This document shows, one piece after another, positions 39,635 through 46,301 of a stretch of DNA of 46,301 nucleotides. The translations under genes and the position numbers were made by a program. Positions within the stretch are counted from its first letter, which is position 1. Each line of letters starts with the position of its first letter. The notes below the pieces were generated by a model. The model saw only the letters and a program-made list of their open reading frames with translations. It was not told where the DNA came from and did no database searches. This stretch comes from Euryarchaeota archaeon SCGC AAA252-I15 (GTDB lineage Archaea > Altiarchaeota > Altiarchaeia > IMC4 > SCGC-AAA252-I15): positions 1 to 46,301 of the forward strand of contig AQSC01000054.1 in NCBI GenBank assembly GCA_000402775.1, given 5' to 3'.

Positions 39635-40801
39635 TTAATTTATGTGATCTTTAAGCTTGACTTCCTTGAGTTTCTTGCCCATCTCCTGCGGCGCATGCAG
39701 TGAAACCATAATCTTCTCTTTCTCCGACCGCTCTAGAGAACGCGCAAGGTAGGAAACCTCTTTAATCGACTTTAATTCCCCGTCAACATCTATTTTAATC
39801 TTGAATTCAGAAGACTTCTCTTCAGGATAATCCAGGAGAACGTAGCCTTTCTCAATGTTGAAGTCAGTTCCGATTTCACCCTCAATTTTCAAGTGATCCT
39901 TCCTAAGCTTGCGGATAACCCGGCTTCCAAGGTCAGAAGCCTTCACCGAGGAGAAAGTCTTGAAAAGCCTTCGCTCGTCAAGCCGACTTATGATGTCGGT
40001 TGGATAGCCTCCAAAACACCTTAAAAGAGAAATCACGTCAACATCATCCATGTAACGAAACTTCTCAAACAATAATTCCCCGGATTCATAAGCATAAGCT
40101 AGGGCATGCCTTAACATAAACTCGGCGATTCTTTTCGTATGGTGGCGGTAAACAGTCTCATACATCATGTTCCGGCTTATGAGCAAAAGTTCGACAGCCT
40201 CAAGAGAGCTGTAATCAACGACAAGCCTTCGGTTTTTAATCCTCATTCCAGAGATTATCCTCTCAACGTCAATCACACCGTATGCAACACCCGCATAATA
40301 AGAGTCCCTGACAAGGTAGTCCATCCTATCCAAGTCTATTTCAGATGAAATAATTTTGCCTAGCTCCCTTTTACCTGAGACAAAATCCGCGACAAGGGAT
40401 GGACGAACATCATATTTTTCCAAAATATGGGTAACCTCGGAGTTCCGTATAACATCACACGAAATTTTTTCGTGGGTGTGTCCCATCTCAGACAAAAGCT
40501 CGTCCGTTGTGTGAGAAAACGCGCAATGCCCGACATCATGTAAAAGCGCTGCCACCCTAAGCGGAAGACTCTCACCCTCCCGAAGGCTTAGATGGTCAGA
40601 CATGACTGAAGCCAGGTGAAGAACTCCGAGGGAATGCTCAAAACGGGAAGAATGCATGGCGGGGTATACAATGTGGCATAAGCCATTTTGCTTTATCCTT
40701 CGAAGCCTTTGCATTTGAGGCGTGTCAAGAAGATCCAACTCAAGCTGGTTGAGCCTTATGTTTCCGTGGATGGGATCCCGGATTATTTTTACGGCCTTCA
40801 T
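39635..40801 (-). CDS. HD-domain phosphohydrolase, SAMHD1/dGTPase-like
   Basis: A 388-residue cytoplasmic enzyme. Metal ligands are H in HSSRFEHSLGVLHLA, the H-D pair in LLHDVGHCAFSHTTDELL, and D in EIDLDRMDYLVRDSYY, in the order H...HD...D of the HD superfamily. The layout RDPIHGNIRL near the N-terminus and the ~390 length match the SAMHD1-like dNTP triphosphohydrolases common in archaea and bacteria. It probably hydrolyses deoxynucleoside triphosphates to control pools; the exact substrate is not visible. It diverges from the LolA-like gene across 30 bp. Confidence 0.9.
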   Translation of the reverse strand: MKAVKIIRDPIHGNIRLNQLELDLLDTPQMQRLRRIKQNGLCHIVYPAMHSSRFEHSLGVLHLASVMSDHLSLREGESLPLRVAALLHDVGHCAFSHTTDELLSEMGHTHEKISCDVIRNSEVTHILEKYDVRPSLVADFVSGKRELGKIISSEIDLDRMDYLVRDSYYAGVAYGVIDVERIISGMRIKNRRLVVDYSSLEAVELLLISRNMMYETVYRHHTKRIAEFMLRHALAYAYESGELLFEKFRYMDDVDVISLLRCFGGYPTDIISRLDERRLFKTFSSVKASDLGSRVIRKLRKDHLKIEGEIGTDFNIEKGYVLLDYPEEKSSEFKIKIDVDGELKSIKEVSYLARSLERSEKEKIMVSLHAPQEMGKKLKEVKLKDHIN

Positions 40802-40831
40802 TCTTATTTTATAACTAATTGAATAACTTAC

Positions 40832-41623
40832 ATGGAAAAAAATAGGGTAATCATTGTTTTAATTGCTTGTATACTGGCTTTTTCCATAGGATACTTTCTT
40901 TATGGTAGTCTAGAAGGTAATAAAGCAGATGATTTCAAGGAGAAGACAATAGCGGAAATGCTGGCATCCAAAACCTACCTCTTCAACACTTCAATCACAA
41001 TAAAGACTGACGGAACCATCCAAGGTTTTACAGTAAACACGAAAGACGTCATCTCAGGAAACGGCGCAGTTGACGTTCCAAACAAACGCATGCTCTTGGA
41101 CGTGACAATCAGGTCAGGCGGAAATAATCAGGCACTCAGTAAAACACAGAATTCTCAAGTCTACTTCATAGGCGACAAAGTATACTTTACGTCCAACGAG
41201 ACCATTGTCGAACAACAAATCAATGACTCTGAATTAATCTGGAGGGAGCGAACACAGTTGAAACAGCTCGCGGAAATATTTTCAAAGTCGGAATTCAAGG
41301 TCACTGGCGAAGAATCAATACATGGAATACAAACGTCCATCCTAACGCTTTACCCTGAAAAAACCGACCTCGTAAAATACATTGCAGAGCAGTCGAGTGT
41401 GGGTGGTGCGCCACTTGAGATTTCTGAGAGTCAGCTTGCTGATTTATCCGAGATGGTTAAGGATTATTCCCTCACTCTTTGGGTGGGCAAACAGGATTAC
41501 CTGCCCAGGAGATTTATAATGAAGATGAGCCTCGCCTCTGGTGAGATTTCGAGGGAGAGTGAGATAGTCATGGATGTTTGGGCTTATGGCAGTCCAATAG
41601 AAATTAATTTGCCTAAGGTTTAG
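40832..41623 (+). CDS. LolA-like extracytoplasmic protein
   Basis: A 263-residue protein: a signal-anchor helix (about 5-25) and an all-beta extracytoplasmic part whose strand pattern (YLFNTSITIKTDGTI, VPNKRMLLDVTIRS, VYFIGDKVYFTSN, DYLPRRFIMKMS) is typical of the LolA/LppX-type fold of archaeal and bacterial lipoprotein-like proteins. No lipobox cysteine is present. It may carry or bind a hydrophobic ligand at the cell surface; function unproven. The start follows a TATA-like TATTTTATA about 22 nt away in the divergent spacer. Confidence 0.6.
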   Translation: MEKNRVIIVLIACILAFSIGYFLYGSLEGNKADDFKEKTIAEMLASKTYLFNTSITIKTDGTIQGFTVNTKDVISGNGAVDVPNKRMLLDVTIRSGGNNQALSKTQNSQVYFIGDKVYFTSNETIVEQQINDSELIWRERTQLKQLAEIFSKSEFKVTGEESIHGIQTSILTLYPEKTDLVKYIAEQSSVGGAPLEISESQLADLSEMVKDYSLTLWVGKQDYLPRRFIMKMSLASGEISRESEIVMDVWAYGSPIEINLPKV

Positions 41624-41628
41624 TAGGG

Positions 41629-41904
41629 TTACTTCCCCTTTTTTCCAAACCACAAGACTATTCCCGCGATAGTTATGAAACCTGCTGATAAAAGCGCTGT
41701 TTGAGTTGTCAGCGGGATGCTCAGATTCTTGTTTAAGGCGTAGATTAGAAGTGGGGGAGTTAAACCCAAGAAAAAACTGAGTGTTAACATCCAGATGAAT
41801 CCCAGCTTTTTAGAATCAAATAATCCCCTAACTAGAGCATAGCCTGGAATGAATACAATGGCTGCAATCATTACCGAACCCAAGATGATACCTTCCGTGT
41901 TCAT
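41629..41904 (-). CDS. Small membrane protein with three helices
   Basis: A 91-residue protein with three predicted membrane helices (about 8-27, 37-55, 68-85) and almost no soluble part, ending in a short KKGK tail. The layout recalls the N-terminal part of archaeal DUF1616-type envelope proteins, but it is too short to assign. It lies 14 bp after the lipid reductase gene in the same direction and converges on the LolA-like gene. Confidence 0.6.
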   Translation of the reverse strand: MNTEGIILGSVMIAAIVFIPGYALVRGLFDSKKLGFIWMLTLSFFLGLTPPLLIYALNKNLSIPLTTQTALLSAGFITIAGIVLWFGKKGK

Positions 41905-41918
41905 TTAATCTAAAATAA

Positions 41919-43001
41919 TTACAAGAGAGTTAATATAAGTCGGGGAGTATTTAAAAGAAGATCTTTCAAAAAAATCGGATTGGTAAATAATCCCTTAACA
42001 GTCTTGGATGCGATATCCATGTCACCCCCACGGTTTAAAGATGATGAACCAGACTCAATTAAATCGACGAGCAAGTCAACGTCCTTCTCACAAATTTTAT
42101 CGACAAGCCTTCTGATTAAAAGATGGAGTTTAAGCTCTCTTCCGATTTTATCCCTCCAAACTGCTTCATAATTTTTCTCACCCACACATGATGCTGCAAT
42201 ACCCCCCAAGACAACGCCCCCTCCTGTTGTGGCCTTAACCTGCCCCGCGGCATCCCCGACAGTCCTCACCCAACCGTAATCAGTTCTAATCTTTGGATTA
42301 AAAACGGGTATTATGCCGTAAACAGGGTTTGCAGGCTTGCTCTTTTTCAATCTACCGTCACTTTCAAGTTCCTTTAAAAACGAGTTGAGAAACGGTGTGG
42401 GGTTTCCTCGGGCACATAAACCCACCCTAGCATAATCTCCAGCGGGAATCACCCACGAGAAAAAGCCGGGAACATTAAAGTGGACTTCAACCAAATCAGG
42501 GTCGAAATCCATCTTCAAATCAACTTGAGCACCCACAAGAAAATTTTTTGGATGATCCAATCCGAGCTTTCTGTGGAAGGAATAGTTGACTCCTGACGCT
42601 AAAACAATTTTGTCGCAAGGGTAGGAGCCGGACTTAGTCTTCACTTTTCCTTTGGCTACGTCAACAACCCGCTCGTTTACGACGTTCACGCCCTTGCGCT
42701 TGGCCGCAGATAAAAGCCGTTCATCAAACCGCCTGCGGTCAACCACGCAAGCCATCTTCTTCCCGGGATTTACTTCACAAGACTTTCCGGAAGGAGAGAC
42801 GAAGCGCGCTCCAGAAATATTGTTTAAAAGGGAGTCCCCAGGTTTTACACCCAACGTCTTAAGGCCTGAAACACTAATGAGTCCAGCACACTGGACGGGC
42901 TGTTCCTTGTGCTCCTCGAAAAGGAAAACCTCATCTTGATCCACTAAAGTTTTCGCTGCAATACAACCGGAAGGGCCCGCCCCGACCACGATAGAAGCCA
43001 T
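41919..43001 (-). CDS. Geranylgeranyl reductase-family FAD enzyme
   Basis: A 360-residue flavoprotein. VVGAGPSGCIAAKTL (5-19) is the FAD Rossmann loop; FLFEEHKEQPVQCAGLIS (about 26-43) is the family signature, with cysteine in the active-site region; GDAAGQVKATTGGGVVLGG (about 250-268) is the second FAD motif. Such enzymes saturate the geranylgeranyl chains of archaeal ether lipids. Family members also act on other isoprenoids, so the substrate is inferred. It follows the coiled-coil gene by 7 bp, so they would be an operon in the intact arrangement. Confidence 0.88.
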   Translation of the reverse strand: MASIVVGAGPSGCIAAKTLVDQDEVFLFEEHKEQPVQCAGLISVSGLKTLGVKPGDSLLNNISGARFVSPSGKSCEVNPGKKMACVVDRRRFDERLLSAAKRKGVNVVNERVVDVAKGKVKTKSGSYPCDKIVLASGVNYSFHRKLGLDHPKNFLVGAQVDLKMDFDPDLVEVHFNVPGFFSWVIPAGDYARVGLCARGNPTPFLNSFLKELESDGRLKKSKPANPVYGIIPVFNPKIRTDYGWVRTVGDAAGQVKATTGGGVVLGGIAASCVGEKNYEAVWRDKIGRELKLHLLIRRLVDKICEKDVDLLVDLIESGSSSLNRGGDMDIASKTVKGLFTNPIFLKDLLLNTPRLILTLL

Positions 43002-43008
43002 GTTAAAC

Positions 43009-43721
43009 TTACTGGAAACGCCCTCGGCGCCTCTTCTTTATAGTTAAGTCATTGAGCTTGCCTACAAGATCCCGGGTCGCCCTTAAAGTGGGGTTGGATG
43101 AATCAAAGTCGTCGGATTTAATCAATCCCTTGTCCAGCAGGATTTTCGCATATGATCTGACTGTCTCGCCATCCAAGTCCATGGTCTGGGAGGCTTCATC
43201 CAACTTTATACTACCCCACCTATGCAAAACCTTGATTAAATCCTGAGTCTCAGTAACCCAAGTAGTCTCCTCGCCGCCGATAAGCTCTTTCTGAGGGGAA
43301 ACCATAACATCCAAAAGAGTATTGAGCTCCCTCTCCTCATACACGTTTGATTTCTCCCTCTCCTCGCGGATTAGTTCGTCTTTTTGAGCCAGCTCATCTT
43401 TAAGAGATTCTATCTCCCTGTCCTTGTCGGCTAAAAACACCTCCCTTTCAGTCCTCTCATCGGCAAGCCTTAGCTCACTCTCCTTCTTAACCTTGTCTAA
43501 GCCATCTATCGCATCAAATCGCATCTTATGCTCCCTTGCAAGATGCCTTGACATGACCTTAATCTTCTCTTGGTCTAAGGATTCTACCGAGCCACCCTCC
43601 GAAGGCGGGGTCTTCTCCATCTCAGTGATACGGTCATACTGCTCTGAAAAATCTTTTTGCTGCTCAAAAAGCCTTTTTTCCAACTCCCGATTCTTTTCCT
43701 GCTCCTGCACGTAAAGCCTTC
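43009..43721 (-). pseudogene. 5'-truncated coiled-coil/winged-helix gene (copy 1)
   Basis: The frame from 43710 begins at an internal GTG; its first codons are preceded by an in-frame TGA created at the junction with the toxin gene. The missing N-terminus (22 residues before this GTG) is present in the copy starting at 46152, which shows that the intact protein would be about 255 residues. Content: a long charged coiled coil (about 1-125 of this frame), then a C-terminal winged-helix-like domain (TQDLIKVLHRWGSIKLDEA, DGETVRSYAKILLDKGLI) and a basic tail. It may be a DNA-binding or scaffolding protein; no family recognised. Whether it is truncated in the cell or only in this assembly cannot be decided from the sequence. 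Confidence 0.7.
43627..43721 (-). repeat. 95-bp inverted repeat, left copy
   Basis: Its reverse complement is identical over 95 bases to 46207-46301, from GAAGGCTTTACG to the final base of the window. It encodes residues ~21-50 of the coiled-coil protein. On the toxin side the match ends at base 43721, with CTT before the repeat where the other copy has TTA. Confidence 0.97.
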
Positions 43722-43817
43722 AAGTTTCTTAATCTGTTTTAAAATCTTTAATCTGGTCCTTTTGTTTTTTATTTTCTTGTATTCTGTTTTGAATTCCTTG
43801 GAGAATAAAATTTCCAT
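43719..43817 (-). pseudogene. RelE-family toxin, truncated after ~33 residues
   Basis: The frame begins MEILFSKEFKTEYKKIKNKR and continues with a K-I-L-K-Q-I-K-K-L-E helix, the N-terminal strand-helix layout of RelE/ParE-type mRNA interferases (usually about 85-95 residues). After residue 33 the sequence runs out of frame into the coiled-coil gene and stops at 43584, so the catalytic C-terminal half is missing. It starts 1 bp after the antitoxin stop, the normal order for such an operon. The truncation lies exactly at the edge of the 95-bp inverted repeat. Confidence 0.7.
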
Positions 43818-43818
43818 T

Positions 43819-44094
43819 TTAAGAAGTCAATAGGTCATCTATTTCCTCAAGGCTCATCTTAGTATCTGCTTTGATAAAAGAACCTGTTTTTATTTGTTCT
43901 TCACTTTTTCCAATTTTCACTAATAAGTCCATTTCATTTGATAATGTTGTTGTGTCCACTGGCTTCAGCAAAATGTTTCCGCCTTTGTTGAAAACAAGGA
44001 ATTTAGAGTGGGGTTTTATCCTTGCATCCCTCCTAACTTCTACAGGTATTACAATCTGGCCATTGGGGGAAATTTTAGTCAATGCAACTTCCAT
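43819..44094 (-). CDS. AbrB/SpoVT-type antitoxin
   Basis: A 91-residue protein. MEVALTKISPNGQIVIPVEV opens the swapped-hairpin DNA-binding fold, followed by an R-R-D-A-R-I segment and a helical toxin-binding tail rich in D/E (SLEEIDDLLTS). Proteins of this type neutralise RelE-family toxins and repress their own operon. The start ATG at 44094 has AGGTGA 5 nt upstream, preferred over a GTG at 44103. Base composition is more AT-rich than that of the neighbouring housekeeping genes, which suits an acquired module. Confidence 0.85.
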   Translation of the reverse strand: MEVALTKISPNGQIVIPVEVRRDARIKPHSKFLVFNKGGNILLKPVDTTTLSNEMDLLVKIGKSEEQIKTGSFIKADTKMSLEEIDDLLTS

Positions 44095-44150
44095 AATATT
44101 CACCTACAATACATTTTAATATTAAAACAGGTAGTACATCTATAAAAATA

Positions 44151-44174
44151 CCCCCGAGCGATTGAATATAACAA
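44151..44174. repeat. Imperfect direct repeat, copy 1
   Basis: Resembles 44884-44906 over about 23 bp (CCCC/CCTCC-G-rich start, CGATTG, ending TAACAA; roughly 80 percent match with a 2-base gap). The two copies flank the structured tract and the unknown gene at 44309. They may be remnants of an insertion or target-site-like repeats. Confidence 0.35.
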
Positions 44175-44180
44175 AAGCGA

Positions 44181-44300
44181 GTAAACGAAGCTGAGAACGG
44201 AGTGAGCAGTTTGGGCGGAGGCGTAAGCCGGAGCCGTTTAGTCGCTGTTAAATCCTCTGAGCGAAAGCGAAGACCGAGCCGTTAGGCGAGGAGTCGTGGA
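44181..44300. other. Tract of short hairpins with G-A mismatch pairs
   Basis: Several hairpins can be drawn by hand. 44214-44235 is GGC-GGA-GGC-GTAA-GCC-GGA-GCC. 44257-44272 is CT-GA-GC-GAAA-GC-GA-AG with a GNRA loop. 44274-44291 is CC-GA-GCC-GTTA-GGC-GA-GG. Each has paired stems interrupted by symmetrical G-A-rich internal loops that could form sheared pairs. The tract is non-coding and GC-richer than its surroundings. Repeated GA hairpin elements of this kind occur between genes in several archaea, but I cannot assign a known RNA family. Confidence 0.5.
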
Positions 44301-44308
44301 GGTGTAAG

Positions 44309-44836
44309 TTATTTTTTAGGGGGTTTTACTTCTGTTATTCCAATTTGTTTTCCATCTTGTGTTCTAATTTTTTCATCGACAATATATCTTGCATCCCTCA
44401 TCCTACAAACTAATATCTCTTGGTCGCCTCGTTTAACTCTAAAAAAATGTTCTTGCTCCTCTAAAATCTCACCTAAATCCCGTGCTTCCTGCATTCTTTC
44501 TTCACCCTCAGGAATCAAAGTAATCTCTTTTATCTTAGAATATAGGTCCGTTAGTGCTTTAGAGGTAGTAACTCTGTCTGAGATACCATACAATTTAATT
44601 CTTTCTGTTTTGATAGCTTCTCCAATTCTAGGATGATCTGCAGGCCCGCCAAAGTTACTCACATGTGCAAGATACATCCAATCCTTACCCAACATCATAA
44701 CATATTCTGGAATTGGACTGCCCGTTTCAGCTTGATGACATGATGCAATAGTCCTAATTACTGTATGCCGATACCTTTCATGTTCTATCTTGTTATAGTA
44801 AGGATCTTTAGGTGGTTGAACTTTATGAGTCATCAT
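44309..44836 (-). CDS. Unknown soluble protein in an AT-rich island
   Basis: A 175-residue soluble protein without signal peptide. It has a helical N-terminal half with several histidines (HERYRHTVIRTIASCHQ) and a C-terminal half with a charged helix (EGEERMQEARDLGEIL) followed by strands (FFRVKRGDQEILVCRMRDARY). I recognise no family. Codon use is AT-biased compared with purA, and it lies between imperfect direct repeats next to a damaged toxin-antitoxin pair, so it is probably an acquired gene. The two ATG codons at the start are equivalent. Confidence 0.55.
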   Translation of the reverse strand: MMTHKVQPPKDPYYNKIEHERYRHTVIRTIASCHQAETGSPIPEYVMMLGKDWMYLAHVSNFGGPADHPRIGEAIKTERIKLYGISDRVTTSKALTDLYSKIKEITLIPEGEERMQEARDLGEILEEQEHFFRVKRGDQEILVCRMRDARYIVDEKIRTQDGKQIGITEVKPPKK

Positions 44837-44883
44837 TACAAATATGGAAAATAAAAGAATTAAATAATAACTGACTATATTAT

Positions 44884-44906
44884 CCCTCCGCGATTGGATT
44901 TAACAA
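44884..44906. repeat. Imperfect direct repeat, copy 2
   Basis: Partner of 44151-44174 (see there). It lies just upstream of the start of the unknown gene, in the 234-bp spacer before purA. The rest of that spacer is T-rich, without any visible gene or RNA. Confidence 0.35.
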
Positions 44907-45036
44907 CAGTTATCTCACCTTTTTTTCAATTTTTTGTGCTTTTTTGGGTGGTGTTAAACCAAGTTTTCGTGTTTTTGCTCTTTTTTTTGGTGTTTGAATT
45001 TTTTTTAGGGTGAAGAAGGGTGGGATTGGTGATATT

Positions 45037-45048
45037 GTTTTAAGCTTT
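45037..45048 (+). promoter_or_regulatory. TATA-like box of purA
   Basis: GTTTTAAGCTTT (about 45037-45048) is centred ~29 nt before the purA ATG, consistent with a leaderless start. The upstream spacer (44837-45036) contains long T runs, which might also stop transcription from the other direction. Confidence 0.45.
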
Positions 45049-45070
45049 TAATCTAATAGTTTTTGCGAGA

Positions 45071-46147
45071 ATGGTTTCGGTAGTTGTGGGCGGTCATTAC
45101 GGCGACGAGGGGAAGGGGAAGGTTGTGTCTTATCTTGCGATGGAGGATGATCCTAAGGTTATCGCGCGGGCTGGAGTAGGCCCGAATGCGGGGCACACAG
45201 TATACAAGGATGGGGTGAAGTACGGGCTTCGAATGCTTACTTGCGGATTCGTAAATGAGAAGTCGCAGCTTGCTATCGGTGCGGGAGTATTAGTCGACAT
45301 CAAACAGTTTCTCGATGAAGTGGAGATTACTAAGACGGGCGGCAGGATTTTCGTTGACAAGCGGTGCTCGATCATCGAGGAGGAGCATAAGGAGCTTGAC
45401 AAGTCTGAGAATTCGAAGAAGATCGGGACTACGGCTTCTGGTTGCGGTCCCGGAAATGCCGCGAGAGTGAACAGGATCGCAAGACTGGCAAAGGATGCTC
45501 CCGAGCTTTCCGAATACTTGGCTGATGTCCCGCAGATGGTTAATGATGCTGCTCGTAAAGGCGAGGAAGTGTTGATTGAGGCTAGTCAGGGTTTCGGCTT
45601 GTCCCTCTACTACGGCAACTACCCTTATGTCACTTCCAAGGATACTTCAGCGTCGACGGCTTGCGCGGACGTGGGGTTAGGCCCGACCAATGTGGACGAC
45701 GTCTACGTGATATTCAAGGCTTACATGAGCCGTGTCGGGGAAGACCCTTACATCCACTACTTAAGTGATGAGGACGTGGGAAAAGACCCCCTGTGGAAGA
45801 GTGTTTTAGCCCGCGCCGACGATGCCGGCATGCCCGGGGAAAATGCTAACGAGAAGATCGCGCACCTTTTCGGGGAGAAGGGGACTGTTACGGGCCGTCC
45901 CAGAAAGATCGCGGCATTCGACTTTGACCTTGCGAAATACTCTATTATGGTCAACGGCGCAACCCAGATAGTCTTGACTTGTGTGGACAAGATGTTTCCC
46001 GAATGTCTTGGAGTGAAAAGCTATGATGGTTTGTCTAAAGATGCTAAATCTTTTTTAAACAACCTTGAGGACCAAATGGAAGTCCCCTTAACTCTCATTT
46101 CCACGGGACCGGACGTTTCCGATGTTGTTGATTTAAGGAAGAAATAA
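45071..46147 (+). CDS. purA: Adenylosuccinate synthetase, short archaeal type
   Basis: A 358-residue enzyme that joins IMP and aspartate using GTP, the first step from IMP to AMP. The N-terminal loop GGHYGDEGKGK holds the catalytic aspartate and the P-loop-like GKGK; GVGPNAGHTVY has the catalytic histidine; TTASGCGPGNAARV, IEASQGFGLSLYYGNYPYVT and STACADVGLGP are further family segments. It is shorter than bacterial PurA (about 430), as usual in archaea. Canonical GQWGDEGKGK is changed to GHYGDEGKGK, but the aspartate is kept. The coiled-coil gene begins 4 bp after its stop. Confidence 0.95.
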   Translation: MVSVVVGGHYGDEGKGKVVSYLAMEDDPKVIARAGVGPNAGHTVYKDGVKYGLRMLTCGFVNEKSQLAIGAGVLVDIKQFLDEVEITKTGGRIFVDKRCSIIEEEHKELDKSENSKKIGTTASGCGPGNAARVNRIARLAKDAPELSEYLADVPQMVNDAARKGEEVLIEASQGFGLSLYYGNYPYVTSKDTSASTACADVGLGPTNVDDVYVIFKAYMSRVGEDPYIHYLSDEDVGKDPLWKSVLARADDAGMPGENANEKIAHLFGEKGTVTGRPRKIAAFDFDLAKYSIMVNGATQIVLTCVDKMFPECLGVKSYDGLSKDAKSFLNNLEDQMEVPLTLISTGPDVSDVVDLRKK

Positions 46148-46151
46148 TATC

Positions 46152-46301
46152 ATGGAATCCGACGACTTGACATATGATTTGGTTAAGAAGGAATTAGACA
46201 GGGTTAGAAGGCTTTACGTGCAGGAGCAGGAAAAGAATCGGGAGTTGGAAAAAAGGCTTTTTGAGCAGCAAAAAGATTTTTCAGAGCAGTATGACCGTAT
46301 C
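46152..46301 (+). CDS. 5' end of the coiled-coil/winged-helix gene (copy 2, cut by window end)
   Basis: The first 50 codons, beginning MESDDLTYDLVKKELDRV and continuing into the same sequence as the truncated copy at 43721-43627. The ATG lies 4 bp after purA, a natural operon position, so this is the authentic start of the gene. The remaining ~205 residues are either in unseen sequence or, if the copies represent one gene, on the minus strand from 43626 down to 43009. A charged coiled coil is already evident. Confidence 0.8.
   Translation, partial: MESDDLTYDLVKKELDRVRRLYVQEQEKNRELEKRLFEQQKDFSEQYDRI
46207..46301 (+). repeat. 95-bp inverted repeat, right copy
   Basis: Identical to the reverse complement of 43627-43721 and running to the very last base of the window. 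The segment between the copies is about 2.5 kb and holds the toxin-antitoxin remnant, the structured tract, the unknown gene and purA. See the findings on inversion versus assembly branch. Confidence 0.97.

Noticed and set aside
43009..43710. GTG at 43710 as the true start of the coiled-coil gene
   Set aside because: The copy after purA shows 22 more residues before this codon with a proper ATG; here the upstream codon is a stop created at the junction.
43584..43817. A complete 77-residue toxin gene
   Set aside because: Only the first ~33 residues look like RelE; the rest is the coiled-coil gene read in the wrong frame.
45071..46147. PurZ-like enzyme for 2-aminoadenine DNA, with the HD phosphohydrolase at 39635 as DatZ-like partner
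   Set aside because: The catalytic aspartate in GDEGKGK is kept, whereas PurZ has serine there, and the HD protein has the length and layout of ordinary SAMHD1-like enzymes. Nothing else suggests a modified-base pathway.

Overview
The window is archaeal. Diagnostic genes are archaeosine tRNA-guanine transglycosylase with a PUA domain, class I HMG-CoA reductase, geranylgeranyl-type lipid reductase, a two-gene transketolase, short archaeal-type adenylosuccinate synthetase, type II methionine aminopeptidase and the rare methanogen-type seryl-tRNA synthetase. Genes are tightly packed. Many start directly downstream of a TATA-like box at about -25 to -32 with no Shine-Dalgarno site, which fits leaderless transcription. 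The methanogen-type SerRS and the complete-looking lipid genes suggest a euryarchaeal or Altiarchaeota-like genome rather than a minimal symbiont, but I cannot fix the lineage by eye. The right end (last 95 bases repeated inside the window) suggests that the window ends at a contig end.

Layout. 1-3594: 3' part of a phenylalanyl-tRNA synthetase beta gene that starts unusually at the B5 domain, two GT-C membrane glycosyltransferases and a 38-residue membrane microprotein. 3600-21805: a large accessory cluster that reads as a type IV secretion (T4SS)-like machine. It has a ribbon-helix-helix-like regulator, VirB2-like pilins (one at the front, three in tandem at the end, and a fifth pilin-like hairpin inside a large surface protein), two VirB6/TrbL-like membrane proteins (one of 1653 residues with an HExxH motif near its C-terminus), a VirB3/PrgI-TraC-like protein, and a VirB4 ATPase with a nuclease-fold-like C-terminal extension. 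Unfamiliar soluble proteins lie between them. I found no relaxase, VirD4 coupling ATPase or VirB11. Two opposite-strand genes interrupt the cluster: a membrane-fused spermidine synthase-like gene and an unknown gene.

21802-43001: mostly housekeeping genes: methyltransferase, SerRS, CBS protein, tgtA, a small membrane-regulator cluster, split transketolase, AIR-synthase-like protein, Cys-cluster protein, LarE, HMG-CoA reductase, an isopropylmalate/isocitrate dehydrogenase-family enzyme, an orphan soluble STT3/AglB domain with WWDYG, a CDF metal transporter, methionine aminopeptidase, thymidylate kinase, a third GT-C-like protein, an HD phosphohydrolase, a LolA-like protein and the lipid reductase.

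43009-46301: a disturbed region. A coiled-coil/winged-helix gene has lost its 5' end at a junction with a truncated RelE-type toxin gene whose AbrB-type antitoxin is intact. Next come a structured GA-hairpin tract and an unknown AT-rich gene between imperfect direct repeats, then purA. Directly after purA the intact 5' end of the same coiled-coil gene appears in the opposite direction. The two copies form a perfect 95-bp inverted repeat ending at the last base of the window.

The main candidate for an undescribed system is the relaxase-less T4SS-like cluster. It recalls in outline the Ced/Ted DNA-import systems of Thermoproteota (VirB2-like pilins, VirB6-like channel, VirB4-like ATPase), but carries extra enzymatic and adhesive modules.
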